Virus record (IMG/VR): IMGVR_UViG_3300048825_000099
Coordinates: 1-29,933 of that record
Direction: 5' to 3' (one strand)
Length of the DNA: 29,933 nucleotides
Source of the DNA: a virus
In this document: positions 14,144-23,578 of the stretch, in pieces
Layout: each line of letters starts with the position of its first letter
Position numbering within the stretch: the stretch's first letter is position 1
Notes under the pieces: model-generated
The model's database searches: none
What the model saw: only the letters and a program-made list of their open reading frames with translations
Told to the model about the DNA's origin: nothing
Translations under genes and position numbers: made by a program

Positions 14144-16366
14144 GTGGCCGACAACACCGTTCAATTTAATGTGGTCTTCAACAAGGACACCGGCGAGCTT
14201 GTCTCGGCGGCGTCTGACGTTCAGGCTCTGTCTGATGCTGTCGCCAGTGCCGGTGGCCAAGCGCGTAATGCCAAGGGGCAATTCACTTCATTGGGCGATT
14301 CCGCGAATGATGCCGGGGCCGCCATGGGAGAGCTTGGCGATGCCGCAGAAGGCGCTGGCGATGCCGTGGAGGACGCGGGCGACAAAGGCCCGGATGTCAT
14401 GGACAAGATGGAGCACCACATCACGCGCGCTGTGCTGTCTCTGGTGCTCATGCAGGCCGCGCTCGAAGGCGTGATGGGCGTGGTCAAGCAGGATGAGGGC
14501 TTCCAGCAATTACAGACCACCTTTGAGGATGTGGCCGCGTCTATCCTGGGCTCAGATGGCCTTGGCCCTGCGTTGCACACGATGTTTGACGGCTTGAGCG
14601 GACTGGTGCAGGTGGCTGGCGGCATCATCGTGGCGCTGTCGCCAGTGGCGGACTTAATCAAGGATACGCTCTCTGCGGCCTTTACGCTCATCACCCGCGA
14701 TATCATGGTGGTCATTGACCTGCTCACCGGGCAATGGCGGGCGGCTTGGAATGATGCCAAGGATGGCGTCAAAGAGTTCGGCGATAGCTACACTGGCCTT
14801 GGCGACCACATTGTAGATTCCACAACCAAAGCCAATGAGATGATGAGCAAGGGCCTGGACCAGATGGCCGGGACTCAGAAGGTTTACACCAAGCAGATGG
14901 AGGATGTCGACAACGCCGCCCTGGCCGCCAAGATTACCCACAACGAGGCGATGCTAAAGGCCGAGGAAGAAGCTGACAACGCCACCAAGGCACTTGCCAC
15001 CACTACGGGAGCGCAGAAGCTGGCGTTGGTCGAGAAGGACTTGGAGGCCGAGACCAAGACCATTCAGGCCAATCTCACCATCCAAGAGACGGAGCTGAAG
15101 AACAAGCTCGCCTCGCGGCAGGTCACACAGGCACAGTATGACCAGCAGATGGCAGCCGCCATCGAGAAAGCCGGGGACGCACAGACTGCTGCGCAGAGCA
15201 AGGCCAGCGCCGAGGCCGTGAAAATCAAGGCCGAGGAGCTAAAGCAAAAGGTGGCGCTGGAGAACGAGGCCCTCACGGACGAGGAGAAAAACAACGACGT
15301 CCAGGCAAAACTTCTTGTCACCAAATATGCGGCCATTGCCTCGGACACAAAAAAAGGTGAGGCCGATAGGTTGGCGGCAGTCCAGGCAGAACTGGCGGCT
15401 GAAATAGCTGCGCTCCAGGCAAATGAAAAGCTGGAAGAACAGGCGTTGAAAAACAAGCTGAACTCGCGCCAGATCACCCAGGCGCAGTATGACCAGCAGT
15501 TGATTGCGCTGAACAAAAAAACGCAAAATGAGATCAACCAGGACACCGCCAAAGCCACAACTGAAAGCGCAAAGATTCAGGAAGAGGCGAACAAAAAAAT
15601 AATGGATAGCATGGAGCAGGTGGGAGAGGCGGCGGAGAAGGCGGCAGAGAAGCAGATCGCATCCGGGCACAGTGCCGGGGATGCCGCCAAGGCCGCTGGT
15701 GCCCAACTGATCGAGACAGCCGCAGACACGGCGGCAAAGAATATTACAATCATGGGAGCGTCCGCTGCCGCCACGGCCTTCGCCTCGGCTGGCAATCCCT
15801 ACCTTGGCGCTATTGAGGCGGCGGCGGTCTTTGCTTGGTATGCAGGCCTTGCCGCCATCGTGGGTGGCGTGGGGGCTGAGATTGGCTCGGCTATGATGCC
15901 GTCCGATTCGAGTTCTTCAAGCAGCAGCTCATCCTCGGGGTCAAGCAGCTCATCGGGCACAGATAAGAGCACCGTCTCGCACGAAATCAGCGAGACCACG
16001 AACAAGGACGGGAGCGTCACCACCACCGACACCGCGACCACCAAGACCACCAATTCAGACGGCACCACGTCCACATCGACCGAGACCACCAAGACCACTA
16101 CGATGAACGGCGTGCAAATCAGTCAGACGTCCACCGATTCAAGCGGCAGCTCGACCACCACCACAGGGACGGCCGCAACAAGCGCGGCCACAACCTCAAC
16201 GGCGGCATCTTCAACAACGGCGGCATCTTCGTCAGACACCAGCTCGGGTGTCAGCGGGCAGCTCACGGTCAACGTGCTCCTTGATTCCAAGGTGCTGCTG
16301 ACCATGATTCGCAACGCCAGCTTCAACGGGAACTTGGTCATCTCGGCCAACGCCATTCAGAGCTGA
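14144..16366 (+). CDS. Tail tape measure protein
   Basis: A protein of 740 residues from GTG 14144. It has long helical stretches, hydrophobic segments near 95-115, 150-175 and 560-585, and much Ala, Lys and Gln. An internal duplication is clear: LKNKLASRQVTQAQYDQQ (about 318-335) and LKNKLNSRQITQAQYDQQ (about 435-452), 117 residues apart. Residues about 587-706 are a long Ser/Thr tract, unusual in a tape measure, before a beta-like end (GQLTVNVLLDSKVLLTMI). It sets tail length; at about 0.15 nm per residue the tail would be near 110 nm, less if the Ser/Thr part is not stretched. Confidence 0.85.
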   Translation: MADNTVQFNVVFNKDTGELVSAASDVQALSDAVASAGGQARNAKGQFTSLGDSANDAGAAMGELGDAAEGAGDAVEDAGDKGPDVMDKMEHHITRAVLSLVLMQAALEGVMGVVKQDEGFQQLQTTFEDVAASILGSDGLGPALHTMFDGLSGLVQVAGGIIVALSPVADLIKDTLSAAFTLITRDIMVVIDLLTGQWRAAWNDAKDGVKEFGDSYTGLGDHIVDSTTKANEMMSKGLDQMAGTQKVYTKQMEDVDNAALAAKITHNEAMLKAEEEADNATKALATTTGAQKLALVEKDLEAETKTIQANLTIQETELKNKLASRQVTQAQYDQQMAAAIEKAGDAQTAAQSKASAEAVKIKAEELKQKVALENEALTDEEKNNDVQAKLLVTKYAAIASDTKKGEADRLAAVQAELAAEIAALQANEKLEEQALKNKLNSRQITQAQYDQQLIALNKKTQNEINQDTAKATTESAKIQEEANKKIMDSMEQVGEAAEKAAEKQIASGHSAGDAAKAAGAQLIETAADTAAKNITIMGASAAATAFASAGNPYLGAIEAAAVFAWYAGLAAIVGGVGAEIGSAMMPSDSSSSSSSSSSGSSSSSGTDKSTVSHEISETTNKDGSVTTTDTATTKTTNSDGTTSTSTETTKTTTMNGVQISQTSTDSSGSSTTTTGTAATSAATTSTAASSTTAASSSDTSSGVSGQLTVNVLLDSKVLLTMIRNASFNGNLVISANAIQS

Positions 16367-16367
16367 C

Positions 16368-17192
16368 ATGTATATCTACGCAGATAGCATTTCAAATCTT
16401 GCGAAGTCTGGCGCGGGCATCACGGCCAGCAGCAGCAATCCCTATTTCCCGGTGGCCAACATTTGCGGCAATCCCTTAGCCTGTAAGACCTGGCGCAGCC
16501 TGACACAAAATGCGGCCACCGAGACCTTGAGCATCGACCTGGGCGGCACGGTGACGGGCGCGCAATACCCAAGCGGCCTTGACTTGCTGGTGGACTATTG
16601 GAACGCCAATGCGACCTGCTCAAGCGTGACCTGGGCTGTCTTCAACGGGGCATCCATGGGGTCAAGCGGGACGGTTTCTCTGCTTGGTTCCGCTGGTGGC
16701 CCAGGCTGGATTAACATCCCATCAGCTGCGCTTGGCGCTGGTCAGACAAGCCTGCAGCTCACTTTCAACCGCACGGCCAGCACCACAAGCTATATCGAGG
16801 TGGGCAAGCTGCTCTTGGGTGCGCGCCTGGATACCGCAAGCGTGGGCATGAATCAGGGCGGCTTTACGCGCACCTTCGGCGAGATAAAGAACAACGCCTT
16901 GGCGGTCCTGGGCCAGGATTACAGCGAGAAGGTGGCCACCTACTGGCAGGGTGCGCTGACCATCGCCTTTTCCACCGAGGCGGTAGAGACCCAGCTTCGC
17001 GCGTTGTTTGCGGCCAACGGAACCTACAACCCTTGGTGGGTCACCATCCTGCCGGGAGACACCAGCACATCGGAGTTCGGCTTTCCGCGCTATGTCAAGG
17101 CCGTCACTATGCCATCTGAAAAGTCGGTGTTCTACATCGGCGGCGGCCCCGCCATCTGGTCCCTATCCCTCTCGCTCAAGAAGCAACTATGA
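16368..17192 (+). CDS. Tail tip protein, distal-tail-like
   Basis: A protein of 274 residues starting one base after the tape measure stop. It is beta-rich. Residues about 20-140 (NPYFPVANICGNPLACKTWRS...TETLSIDLGG...LDLLVDYWNA) resemble a galactose-binding-like or F5/8-type sandwich. The C-terminal part (YWQGALTIAFSTEAVETQLRALFAANGTYNPWW) resembles the distal tail/adaptor proteins coded after tape measures. It likely links tube and tip. The stop overlaps the next start. Assignment by position and fold pattern. Confidence 0.6.
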   Translation: MYIYADSISNLAKSGAGITASSSNPYFPVANICGNPLACKTWRSLTQNAATETLSIDLGGTVTGAQYPSGLDLLVDYWNANATCSSVTWAVFNGASMGSSGTVSLLGSAGGPGWINIPSAALGAGQTSLQLTFNRTASTTSYIEVGKLLLGARLDTASVGMNQGGFTRTFGEIKNNALAVLGQDYSEKVATYWQGALTIAFSTEAVETQLRALFAANGTYNPWWVTILPGDTSTSEFGFPRYVKAVTMPSEKSVFYIGGGPAIWSLSLSLKKQL

Positions 17193-19216
17193 CGATGCCC
17201 GGCCAATACATCGACCCCAACCCGCCAACCACGCTGGCCCAGGTGTTGGCCAGCACAGACGCCGCGCCTATCTTCCTGCTGGAGGTTGAGGCTGGTATCA
17301 CCATGCACGCCTGGTATCCCCTGGTGGCCAATGGCCACACCTACGGCAGCGCCTACGCCCACGTGCTGGGCGATGGCTCGGGCCAGCTCAACGACAGCGT
17401 AGACATCATTACCGGCGTCATCGTCAACGGCGTGGAGCTGACAGCCGGGGCATCGGTGGATGACGTGGTCAACCACAACGGCTATTGGTTTTGGGATGGC
17501 GCGGCAAGCCAGAGCCTTATCATCAGCATGCCGGACGGCAGCAATCCCATGGCACGCGGCGTAACCGTCGAGGCCATGGCGACCATGTATTTCAGCGATG
17601 GTCCCACGGATGCCGGGGGTTTTGCCTGGCAGGCCCGCATCAGCTCATGGCCCGGCCTCTCGCGGTCGGTGACGGCGGATTTCAGCAGCATCACTCAAGT
17701 GGGCGGAGGCTCCATTGAGCTTGCCAACGCGGACCATTATTTTGACCAGCGCCGCACCTACAATTGGGATGCTGGCTGGGCGCGGCTCATCATGGGCGCA
17801 GCCGGATTGCCCTGGGACCAGTTCGTGCCCCTGGCCACTTTCGTGGTGAGCTCGACCAAGGCAGAGCTGGGAAAGTTCACGCTCAACGTGCAAGACCCCA
17901 AGGTCTTGTGCGACACCCTTTTCCCGACTGCGCTTTACGCGCTGGCCGATTACCCAGCCATGGATACTGGCAGCGTTGGCAAGCCGTTACAGCTCTCCTA
18001 CGGCGTCATCGTGGGGGCCTCGCCGGTCTGCATCGATACCGTTAACGGGGTATTCAAGCTTGCGGGCCATCCCATCACCAGCGTGCAGCAGGTGCGCGTC
18101 AAGGATTCATCGGACATCTGGCAGGTGGCGGCATTCTTTGACCTGGACGCGGTGAACGCCACTATCACCATGGACCCCGGCGTGACATGGGAGGCTGGCC
18201 AGGACATCGTGATGGACTTCACCGGCAAGCCCTTGCCCAACGGCCAGCCCATGATCAACCCCGCAGATATCGTGCAGGACATCATTGAGCAGCTCGGTTT
18301 TGATGCGAGCACGGCGGGATTCCTGGCGGCTCACAACTGGTATGACATCGGCTACTACTGGCCCAACCCGCTCAACCGGGCGGTCACCCATCAGCTGGGC
18401 ATCTACATCGACAGCCAGGGCCAGGCCATCACCACCATCAACGAGATTTGTGTCAACGTCCGCGCCTATCTCCAGACGGCTACGGATGGCACTTTCACGT
18501 TGACCCCCTTTCGCAGCTACCGCCGCACCGAGTGCCTGCAAATCACCGACACCAACAACTTGCAGCCCGGCGTGGTCATCGACGGCAGCGGGACCACCTC
18601 CACGATGGTGCAGGCCGGGACCAAAATCAGTCAATGCGTTGTCACCTACGGCGTCAAGAGCTCAGAGAACACCCAGCAGGTGGCGACCATCACCGACATG
18701 GCCAACCAATACTCTCGCGGCCTCGCTGCGCCGGTGCAAGAGACCGTGGACGCCTTGTTCTCGGGCCAGGATGATGCCGCGTGGCTGGGGCAGGCCATCG
18801 TCAATCAGGACCGCGTGGACCAGTCTTTCTGGACGGCGCAGACCATGTGGAGCGCGTGGACCCAAATGCCGGGCCAGGGCGTGCAGATATATAGCACCCT
18901 GCTTTGCGTGGACCAGGTGAACGAGATTATCAAGGTGGACCTGGACCTCAATAAGCGCCAGGTCACTTTGACCATGGACAACCTGCGCGGCTTTGAGCGC
19001 TCGTCCGGGTTCTGGTGCCTGAGCACGGACACCACGCCGCTTGGCAACCCGCTGGCCTGGAACGGGACCGGCGAATTGAACGACGCCAGCGGCGAGGGGG
19101 AATACAAGCGGCAGCAGGCAGGGCATTGGGTGGACGGCAATGATTTTGCGGTAAATACACAACAGCCGGGAGCCCTGTATTCCGAGCTAGATTATGCGCC
19201 TTCGAGGTGGCAATAA
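17189..19216 (+). CDS. Large tail tip / hub protein
   Basis: A protein of 675 residues. ATG 17189 overlaps the previous stop (ATGA); ATG 17195 is an alternative. The N-terminal domain IFLLEVEAGITMHAWYPLVANGHTYG and the conserved YTADFSS-type elements (SRSVTADFSSITQVGGGSIELAN) suit the central hub/baseplate proteins that follow distal tail genes. The long C-terminal half is beta-rich with many aromatic residues and ends in SELDYAPSRWQ. It likely forms the tip that carries the receptor-binding proteins encoded next. No enzymatic motif is clear. Confidence 0.7.
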   Translation: MTMPGQYIDPNPPTTLAQVLASTDAAPIFLLEVEAGITMHAWYPLVANGHTYGSAYAHVLGDGSGQLNDSVDIITGVIVNGVELTAGASVDDVVNHNGYWFWDGAASQSLIISMPDGSNPMARGVTVEAMATMYFSDGPTDAGGFAWQARISSWPGLSRSVTADFSSITQVGGGSIELANADHYFDQRRTYNWDAGWARLIMGAAGLPWDQFVPLATFVVSSTKAELGKFTLNVQDPKVLCDTLFPTALYALADYPAMDTGSVGKPLQLSYGVIVGASPVCIDTVNGVFKLAGHPITSVQQVRVKDSSDIWQVAAFFDLDAVNATITMDPGVTWEAGQDIVMDFTGKPLPNGQPMINPADIVQDIIEQLGFDASTAGFLAAHNWYDIGYYWPNPLNRAVTHQLGIYIDSQGQAITTINEICVNVRAYLQTATDGTFTLTPFRSYRRTECLQITDTNNLQPGVVIDGSGTTSTMVQAGTKISQCVVTYGVKSSENTQQVATITDMANQYSRGLAAPVQETVDALFSGQDDAAWLGQAIVNQDRVDQSFWTAQTMWSAWTQMPGQGVQIYSTLLCVDQVNEIIKVDLDLNKRQVTLTMDNLRGFERSSGFWCLSTDTTPLGNPLAWNGTGELNDASGEGEYKRQQAGHWVDGNDFAVNTQQPGALYSELDYAPSRWQ

Positions 19217-20433
19217 TGAATCCTCCCAGCATCGGACAGGGAACTTATTTGGATGTATTCGCCGCTCCGGTCTTGACTGAACTGAATGCCTTGATTGCAC
19301 AACTCCAAATCGGGCAAGAGATAAATATATCCAACGGGAGCTTTGAAAATGGAAGCGGTGCCAATGTTGCTCCGCAGAATTGGATACTGGCGCTTGCCTC
19401 GGGCAACTCCTGCAACATTGAGACGATAGCCGCTAATGTACAGGATGGCGCGCAGTCGTTCTCGATGACCACGCCGGGGAGCGTGAGCGGTGGCGTGAGC
19501 CTGACGACTTCCGATTATTACGCCATCGGGGAATTACAAAAGCTGACGTTCTCCTGGTGGATGCAATCAACCATTGCAACGATTAGTAACTCCGTGTATG
19601 TTCAGTTTTTTGATAACACACAAACTCTGATTTCAACTTCGACACTCTACAATAACAGCACCACCAATGACACCGCTTGGGCCTGGAAGACGGTGAATTT
19701 CACGGCTCCAACAGGAGCCCGTTTTTTTAAGCTCCAGCTAGTGGGCGTTAACAACGCTACCGCTGGAACAGTCTATTGGGACGGCATCGATGTGATTTTC
19801 CAGAATCAGCCAGCTACCAGCTTCAGCGGGTCTCAGCGGGTGTCCATGTTTACGGCCAGCGGGACTTATACGCCCAGGTCTCAATTTGTACGGTGCCTCG
19901 TTCTTGGCGGCGGGGGCGGCGGGTCGGCTGTAGATAGCTTGGGCAATGGAGCTGTTGGTTCGCCCAGCTATGTGCTGTCATCTTCTTTTTTGGCGCGCGG
20001 TGGTAATGGCGGCGTGGGCTCGGGAGGGCAAGGGATTGGTGGGGCTAAGGTTGCGCCCATCACATCCTATACCGGCGGAGCTTTTGGGTTGCAATGTGGA
20101 AACATGGCTGGTATCAGCGGCAACTCAGGCGGAGCGGCGGGCGCTGGCGGTGGGGATTATTGGGGATCATCCGGTGGGACCGCTGGCAATTCGTCCTCGC
20201 ATAATGGAGGCACACCAGCGGCCAATAGTGGCGGAGGCGGCGGCGGTGCCTGGTTCACATCGGTTAATTGGGGTGGCGGCGGCGGGGCATCGGGGGAGTA
20301 TGCCGAATGGGTGATATTAGTGACACCGGGAGTTGCTTTCCCGGTGGTTGTAGGCGCTGGCGGGGCTGGTGCGACAGGACTTAGCAGCACCGCAGGCAGC
20401 GGTGCAAGCGGCTTGGTTATCATCATCGACTGA
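19216..20433 (+). CDS. Receptor-binding adhesin 1: sandwich domain plus glycine-rich domain
   Basis: A protein of 405 residues. ATG 19216 shares a base with the preceding stop, with GAGGTGG upstream. Residues about 35-195 form a carbohydrate-binding-module-like beta sandwich (NGSFENGSGANVAPQNW ... [21 protein letters not shown]). Residues about 210-405 are glycine-rich, starting [20 protein letters not shown] followed by a run of glycines and ending GASGLVIIID. This is the layout of phage glycine-rich (polyglycine II-type) tail adhesins. Codon use is more AT-rich than in the head genes. It is paralogous to the next gene. Confidence 0.82.
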   Translation: MNPPSIGQGTYLDVFAAPVLTELNALIAQLQIGQEINISNGSFENGSGANVAPQNWILALASGNSCNIETIAANVQDGAQSFSMTTPGSVSGGVSLTTSDYYAIGELQKLTFSWWMQSTIATISNSVYVQFFDNTQTLISTSTLYNNSTTNDTAWAWKTVNFTAPTGARFFKLQLVGVNNATAGTVYWDGIDVIFQNQPATSFSGSQRVSMFTASGTYTPRSQFVRCLVLGGGGGGSAVDSLGNGAVGSPSYVLSSSFLARGGNGGVGSGGQGIGGAKVAPITSYTGGAFGLQCGNMAGISGNSGGAAGAGGGDYWGSSGGTAGNSSSHNGGTPAANSGGGGGGAWFTSVNWGGGGGASGEYAEWVILVTPGVAFPVVVGAGGAGATGLSSTAGSGASGLVIIID

Positions 20434-20445
20434 TTAGGAGGGGCA

Positions 20446-21693
20446 ATGAGCTATATTTCCATCAATCCGCCAAATGTAGGGGACCCAACGCGCTTAGATG
20501 CTTTTGCCGCTCCCGTAGTTTCCAATATCCAATATTTTCAGGGGGCCGCGCAATCGGCCCTTGCCGTTGGCATCAGCAATGGGAGCTTTGAGGCCGGTTC
20601 GGGTGCCGGTGTCGCACCCTCGAACTGGACCCTGGCGCTTGCCTCGGGCAACTCCTGCAATATCGAGACGGCGTCCGCCAATGTTGACCACGGTGCCCAG
20701 GCCTTTAGCATGACCACGCCGGGGAGCGTGAGCGGTGGCGTGAGCCTGACGACTTCCGATTATTACGCCATCGGGGAGCTTGGATGGTTGACCTTTAGCT
20801 GGTTCATGAAATCTACGGTGGCCGGAATCGCAAATGCGGTCAATGTTTTGTTTTACGACTGCAACAAGACATATCTTTACACTGCTTCGATTTTTTCATC
20901 CTCCGCGAATAATACATCTTGGGCTCCCAATATTGCCGGAGTGCAAGCCGCAGACACGGTTCGGTTTTTCCAGCTCCAGCTAGTGGGCGTTAACAACGCT
21001 ACCGCCGGAACAGTCTATTGGGACGGCGTTACCTATTCCTCGGGAGATTTCACTGTCGGCGCATCCATCTTTGTGTCCAGCGGCACCTATACTCCGCGTT
21101 CAAATATGATTTATGTGCGCGAGTTTGGCGGCGGCGGAGGCGGTGGTGGGGCAACTGTGGCCGACATAGGCATTATAGCTAACGCCCAACCTGGAGTAGC
21201 CGGAAACCCTAGCTGGGTTGTGTCTAGTGCATATTTGGCGCGCGGAGGAAATGCGGGGACGGCAGGCTCTACAAGCACCGAAGGCGTTGGTGGTGCATCC
21301 GTGGCATCCATTTACACCGCTCCGCCCAATCTCGGCTCTCAAAAAGGGACTACCGCCGGATCTAATCCGGTGCTGAATGGTAGCTATTATGACGGTGGTC
21401 CGGGAGGAGCCAATTATTTTGGGGGCGCTGGTGGTAGCGGAGGGATACAGACCGGCGCAGCTGGCGGCATAGGCCAATTGGGAGCTGGCGGCGGGGCCGG
21501 AGGCGGAGTAACTGCGGGCGGCGGCGGGGCATCGGGGGAGTATGCAGAGTGGTATATCCCAGTTACTCCTGGCGTGCCAGTGCCCGTAACGGTGGGCTCC
21601 GGCGGGTCTGGTGGCGCTGGCCAGGTGGCATCGAGTGGTACTGGGGCCGCCGGTGGCCCGGGTGGCTCTGGCTTGGTCATCATCCAGGGCTGA
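20446..21693 (+). CDS. Receptor-binding adhesin 2 (paralogue of adhesin 1)
   Basis: A protein of 415 residues with AGGAGGGG (20436-20443) before ATG 20446. The domain order is the same: N-terminal attachment segment ([20 protein letters not shown]), a beta sandwich ([17 protein letters not shown]...YWDG), then a glycine-rich domain ([19 protein letters not shown] and glycine runs) ending [11 protein letters not shown] 68-bp block (20710-20777) is identical to 19465-19532 in adhesin 1, and other blocks match closely. The surface loops between glycine runs differ. Two paralogues suggest two receptors or a hetero-oligomeric tip. Confidence 0.82.
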   Translation: MSYISINPPNVGDPTRLDAFAAPVVSNIQYFQGAAQSALAVGISNGSFEAGSGAGVAPSNWTLALASGNSCNIETASANVDHGAQAFSMTTPGSVSGGVSLTTSDYYAIGELGWLTFSWFMKSTVAGIANAVNVLFYDCNKTYLYTASIFSSSANNTSWAPNIAGVQAADTVRFFQLQLVGVNNATAGTVYWDGVTYSSGDFTVGASIFVSSGTYTPRSNMIYVREFGGGGGGGGATVADIGIIANAQPGVAGNPSWVVSSAYLARGGNAGTAGSTSTEGVGGASVASIYTAPPNLGSQKGTTAGSNPVLNGSYYDGGPGGANYFGGAGGSGGIQTGAAGGIGQLGAGGGAGGGVTAGGGGASGEYAEWYIPVTPGVPVPVTVGSGGSGGAGQVASSGTGAAGGPGGSGLVIIQG

Positions 21694-21725
21694 TTTGTTG
21701 TCATACATTTAACCGAGGCGCGTCC

Positions 21726-22835
21726 ATGAAAAAGTATCTCGCCATCCTGCTCCTGCTCTGCGCGGTGTCTGCCCATGCGGCTATTAGCTGGGCGGGCTGG
21801 TGCGTTACCACCACGGCTGCGGCAGGGACTGGCACCAGCTTCAGTCAGTGGATTACCACCACGGCGGGAGCTAATCGCTGCCTGGTGTTTTCCTGCACCA
21901 GTTCCCAAAATGGGAGCACCAACAGCGGATTTATTTCCGGCATTACTTTTGGCGGCAACAGCTTTAATTATTTGACCGTAACCATCACCTCACCCGGCGG
22001 CACATCGAACACGCAATCCGAAATTTGGGGTCTGGCCAATCCCCCGGCGTCTACATCGGGCACGCTGGCCATCACCATGAATAGTACCGCCAACTCTCCG
22101 GCACATTTATTCATGGCCATGGAGTTTGATGGCATCAATCAAACCACCCCGTTTGGCAATCAGGTCATTTTGAGCAACGGCACCTCGGCTTCTGGCGTGT
22201 CCACCATCAGCCCAGCCTATACCGGCAGCTGGTTCTTTCAGATGGTGGGGGCCGCGAGCGTGGGTTCGGTGGTAACGCCGGATTTAAAAACCACGCCCGT
22301 CTCAAACGCCTATTACAGCAACGCGGCAATCTCCGGCTCATTCAGCTACACCACTTGGACCGCGGCTTCGACCGCGTTTACCTACACCTGGGGCGGCGAC
22401 TCCGCCAACGGGCAGATAGTTGGTGAGCTGGTTGCCGGCCCCACTTACACGGTCACACCAACGCCATCCCCCACGGCCACCATCACGCCCACCGATACCC
22501 GCACGGGCACACCAACGCCCACGTTCACCATCACGCCAAGCGCGACACGGACTTACACGTTCACCATCACGCCAAGCGCGACACCGACTTACACGGCCAC
22601 GCCCACCGATACCCGCACGGGCACACCAACGCCCACGTTCACCATCACGCCAAGCGCGACACCGACTTACACGGCCACCATCACGCCAAGCGCGACACCG
22701 ACTTACACGGCCACCATCACGCCGACCCTCACCATAACGGTCACGGCCATCCCCATCCCCTGGGCGGTACAGAGCGTGGTCATCCCGCAACGCCAGAAAA
22801 CGCCGGGGTGCTATTTCTGCGGCTTGTATCCCTGA
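21726..22835 (+). CDS. Exported protein with Pro/Thr-rich repeats
   Basis: A protein of 369 residues. GAGGCG five bases upstream supports ATG 21726. Residues 1-18 ([18 protein letters not shown]) are a clear Sec signal peptide. Residues about 20-235 form a beta-rich, Ser/Thr/Gly-rich domain. Residues about 240-338 are repeats such as [20 protein letters not shown] and [20 protein letters not shown]. The C-terminus ends with CYFCGLYP. No catalytic motif is seen. A Sec-exported protein in the tail/lysis region is unusual. It could be a host surface or superinfection factor, or a virion part exported from the cell. Pro/Thr repeats of this style are common in secreted bacterial proteins. Confidence 0.75.
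   Translation: MKKYLAILLLLCAVSAHAAISWAGWCVTTTAAAGTGTSFSQWITTTAGANRCLVFSCTSSQNGSTNSGFISGITFGGNSFNYLTVTITSPGGTSNTQSEIWGLANPPASTSGTLAITMNSTANSPAHLFMAMEFDGINQTTPFGNQVILSNGTSASGVSTISPAYTGSWFFQMVGAASVGSVVTPDLKTTPVSNAYYSNAAISGSFSYTTWTAASTAFTYTWGGDSANGQIVGELVAGPTYTVTPTPSPTATITPTDTRTGTPTPTFTITPSATRTYTFTITPSATPTYTATPTDTRTGTPTPTFTITPSATPTYTATITPSATPTYTATITPTLTITVTAIPIPWAVQSVVIPQRQKTPGCYFCGLYP
22485..22712 (+). repeat. Tandem repeats coding for the Pro/Thr stalk
   Basis: A 64-bp unit occurs identically at 22485-22548 and 22599-22662 (period 114). A 36-bp unit coding [12 protein letters not shown] occurs at 22563-22598, 22641-22676 and 22677-22712. Such identical repeats can expand or contract, so stalk length may vary between isolates. 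Confidence 0.9.
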
Positions 22836-22858
22836 GCGGCGGCTGGTATCCCTGAGCG
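22821..22858 (+). repeat. 18-bp duplicated gene end with stop codon
   Basis: GGCTKGTATCCCTGAGCG is present at 22821-22838 and again at 22841-22858 with one mismatch. The first copy carries the real stop (TGA 22833-22835). It parallels the duplication at 7029-7060 and also leads straight into a promoter. Confidence 0.85.
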
Positions 22859-22872
22859 CGTGGAACAAGTTT

Positions 22873-22901
22873 TTGACCCAGCAAGCCCAGTGTAGTAGGA
22901 T
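22873..22901 (+). promoter_or_regulatory. Sigma-70-like promoter for the 22954 gene
   Basis: TTGACC (22873-22878), 17 bases, TAGGAT (22896-22901). The upstream block 22850-22877 nearly equals 7048-7074 at the head-gene promoter, including GCGTGGAACA and TTTTTGAC. Expected transcript start is near 22908, leaving a 46-base leader before ATG 22954. Confidence 0.7.
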
Positions 22902-22953
22902 TTAGGCATCTTCCACCCAGCGGCCTTGGCCGCATAACGAAAGGAAAAAGACC

Positions 22954-23457
22954 ATGAAAAACATCGCCCGCTTAATCTGCGGCCCCTGGGTGCTCGTTGC
23001 TGCCCTGGTGCTCATCGCTGGCCTCGCGCTGGCCAACAGCTCGGCTGTCGGTGCTCCCGGCTACTCAGGCCGCCCGCAGGCCGACGTGTTCACCAACACC
23101 CGCTTGCAGAGCAACTTCGACCACGGCTGGGGCGATGCCAGCCTGGGCCAGAGTGTGAGCGGCGTGGCCTCCGCGGTCAGCGCGCCCATCAACATCAGCA
23201 CCACCGCCGGGCTTGCTGCCGGTGCCAGCAACTACACCGGTCCCTTCGGCATCTACGTCGTCAACACCAGTCTGTCCTCGCTGGTGGCGTTCCTCTCCAT
23301 GACCAAGACCCCCATTACCTCAAGCACCCCTGCGGGCGCGGTGGTGGCCGCTGGCAGCTCGGTCTTCATCGAAGCACAGCCCCGCTCCGGGCTGACCCTG
23401 CACTTGCAGGGCCTCACCAGCACGGTCAGCGCCAATTACAGCGTCTGGAATCAGTAA
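22954..23457 (+). CDS. Small exported or membrane-anchored protein, separately transcribed
   Basis: A protein of 167 residues with AAGGA eight bases before ATG 22954. Residues about 1-28 (MKNIARLICGPWVLVAALVL...ALA) form a signal peptide or membrane anchor with a plausible cleavage after ALA. The rest is polar and beta-like (APINISTTAGLAAGASNYTGPFGIYVVNTSLSSLVAFL...VFIEAQPRSGLTLHLQGL). It has its own promoter and a strong terminator, forming a single-gene unit with a promoter block shared with the head operon. So it is likely made late and in quantity. No family recognised; virion, envelope or lysis-timing roles are all possible. Confidence 0.72.
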   Translation: MKNIARLICGPWVLVAALVLIAGLALANSSAVGAPGYSGRPQADVFTNTRLQSNFDHGWGDASLGQSVSGVASAVSAPINISTTAGLAAGASNYTGPFGIYVVNTSLSSLVAFLSMTKTPITSSTPAGAVVAAGSSVFIEAQPRSGLTLHLQGLTSTVSANYSVWNQ

Positions 23458-23484
23458 GCGCACCCAAGAAAAGTTGGCACACAA

Positions 23485-23529
23485 AGAGGGCGGTGCCCAT
23501 CGTATGGCGGGGCCGCCCTCTTTTCTTTT
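23485..23529 (+). terminator. Rho-independent terminator after the 22954 gene
   Basis: AGAGGGCGG (23485-23493) pairs with CCGCCCTCT (23513-23521), followed by TTTTCTTTT. It has a nine-base G+C-rich stem with a T-run, so it is a strong intrinsic terminator that closes the single-gene unit. Confidence 0.9.
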
Positions 23530-23578
23530 AGCGCCGATGCGCGCTGGGTGCGGGGAAGATTGACCGCTTGAGGACACC

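Noticed and set aside
13880-14150. Programmed -1 frameshift for a tail assembly chaperone
   Set aside because: I found no convincing slippery heptamer or an extended second frame between the tail tube and tape measure genes.
14144-16366. Tape measure split into two genes at the Ser/Thr tract
   Set aside because: The frame is uninterrupted and the tract continues into a normal beta-like end. There is no internal start with a ribosome site.
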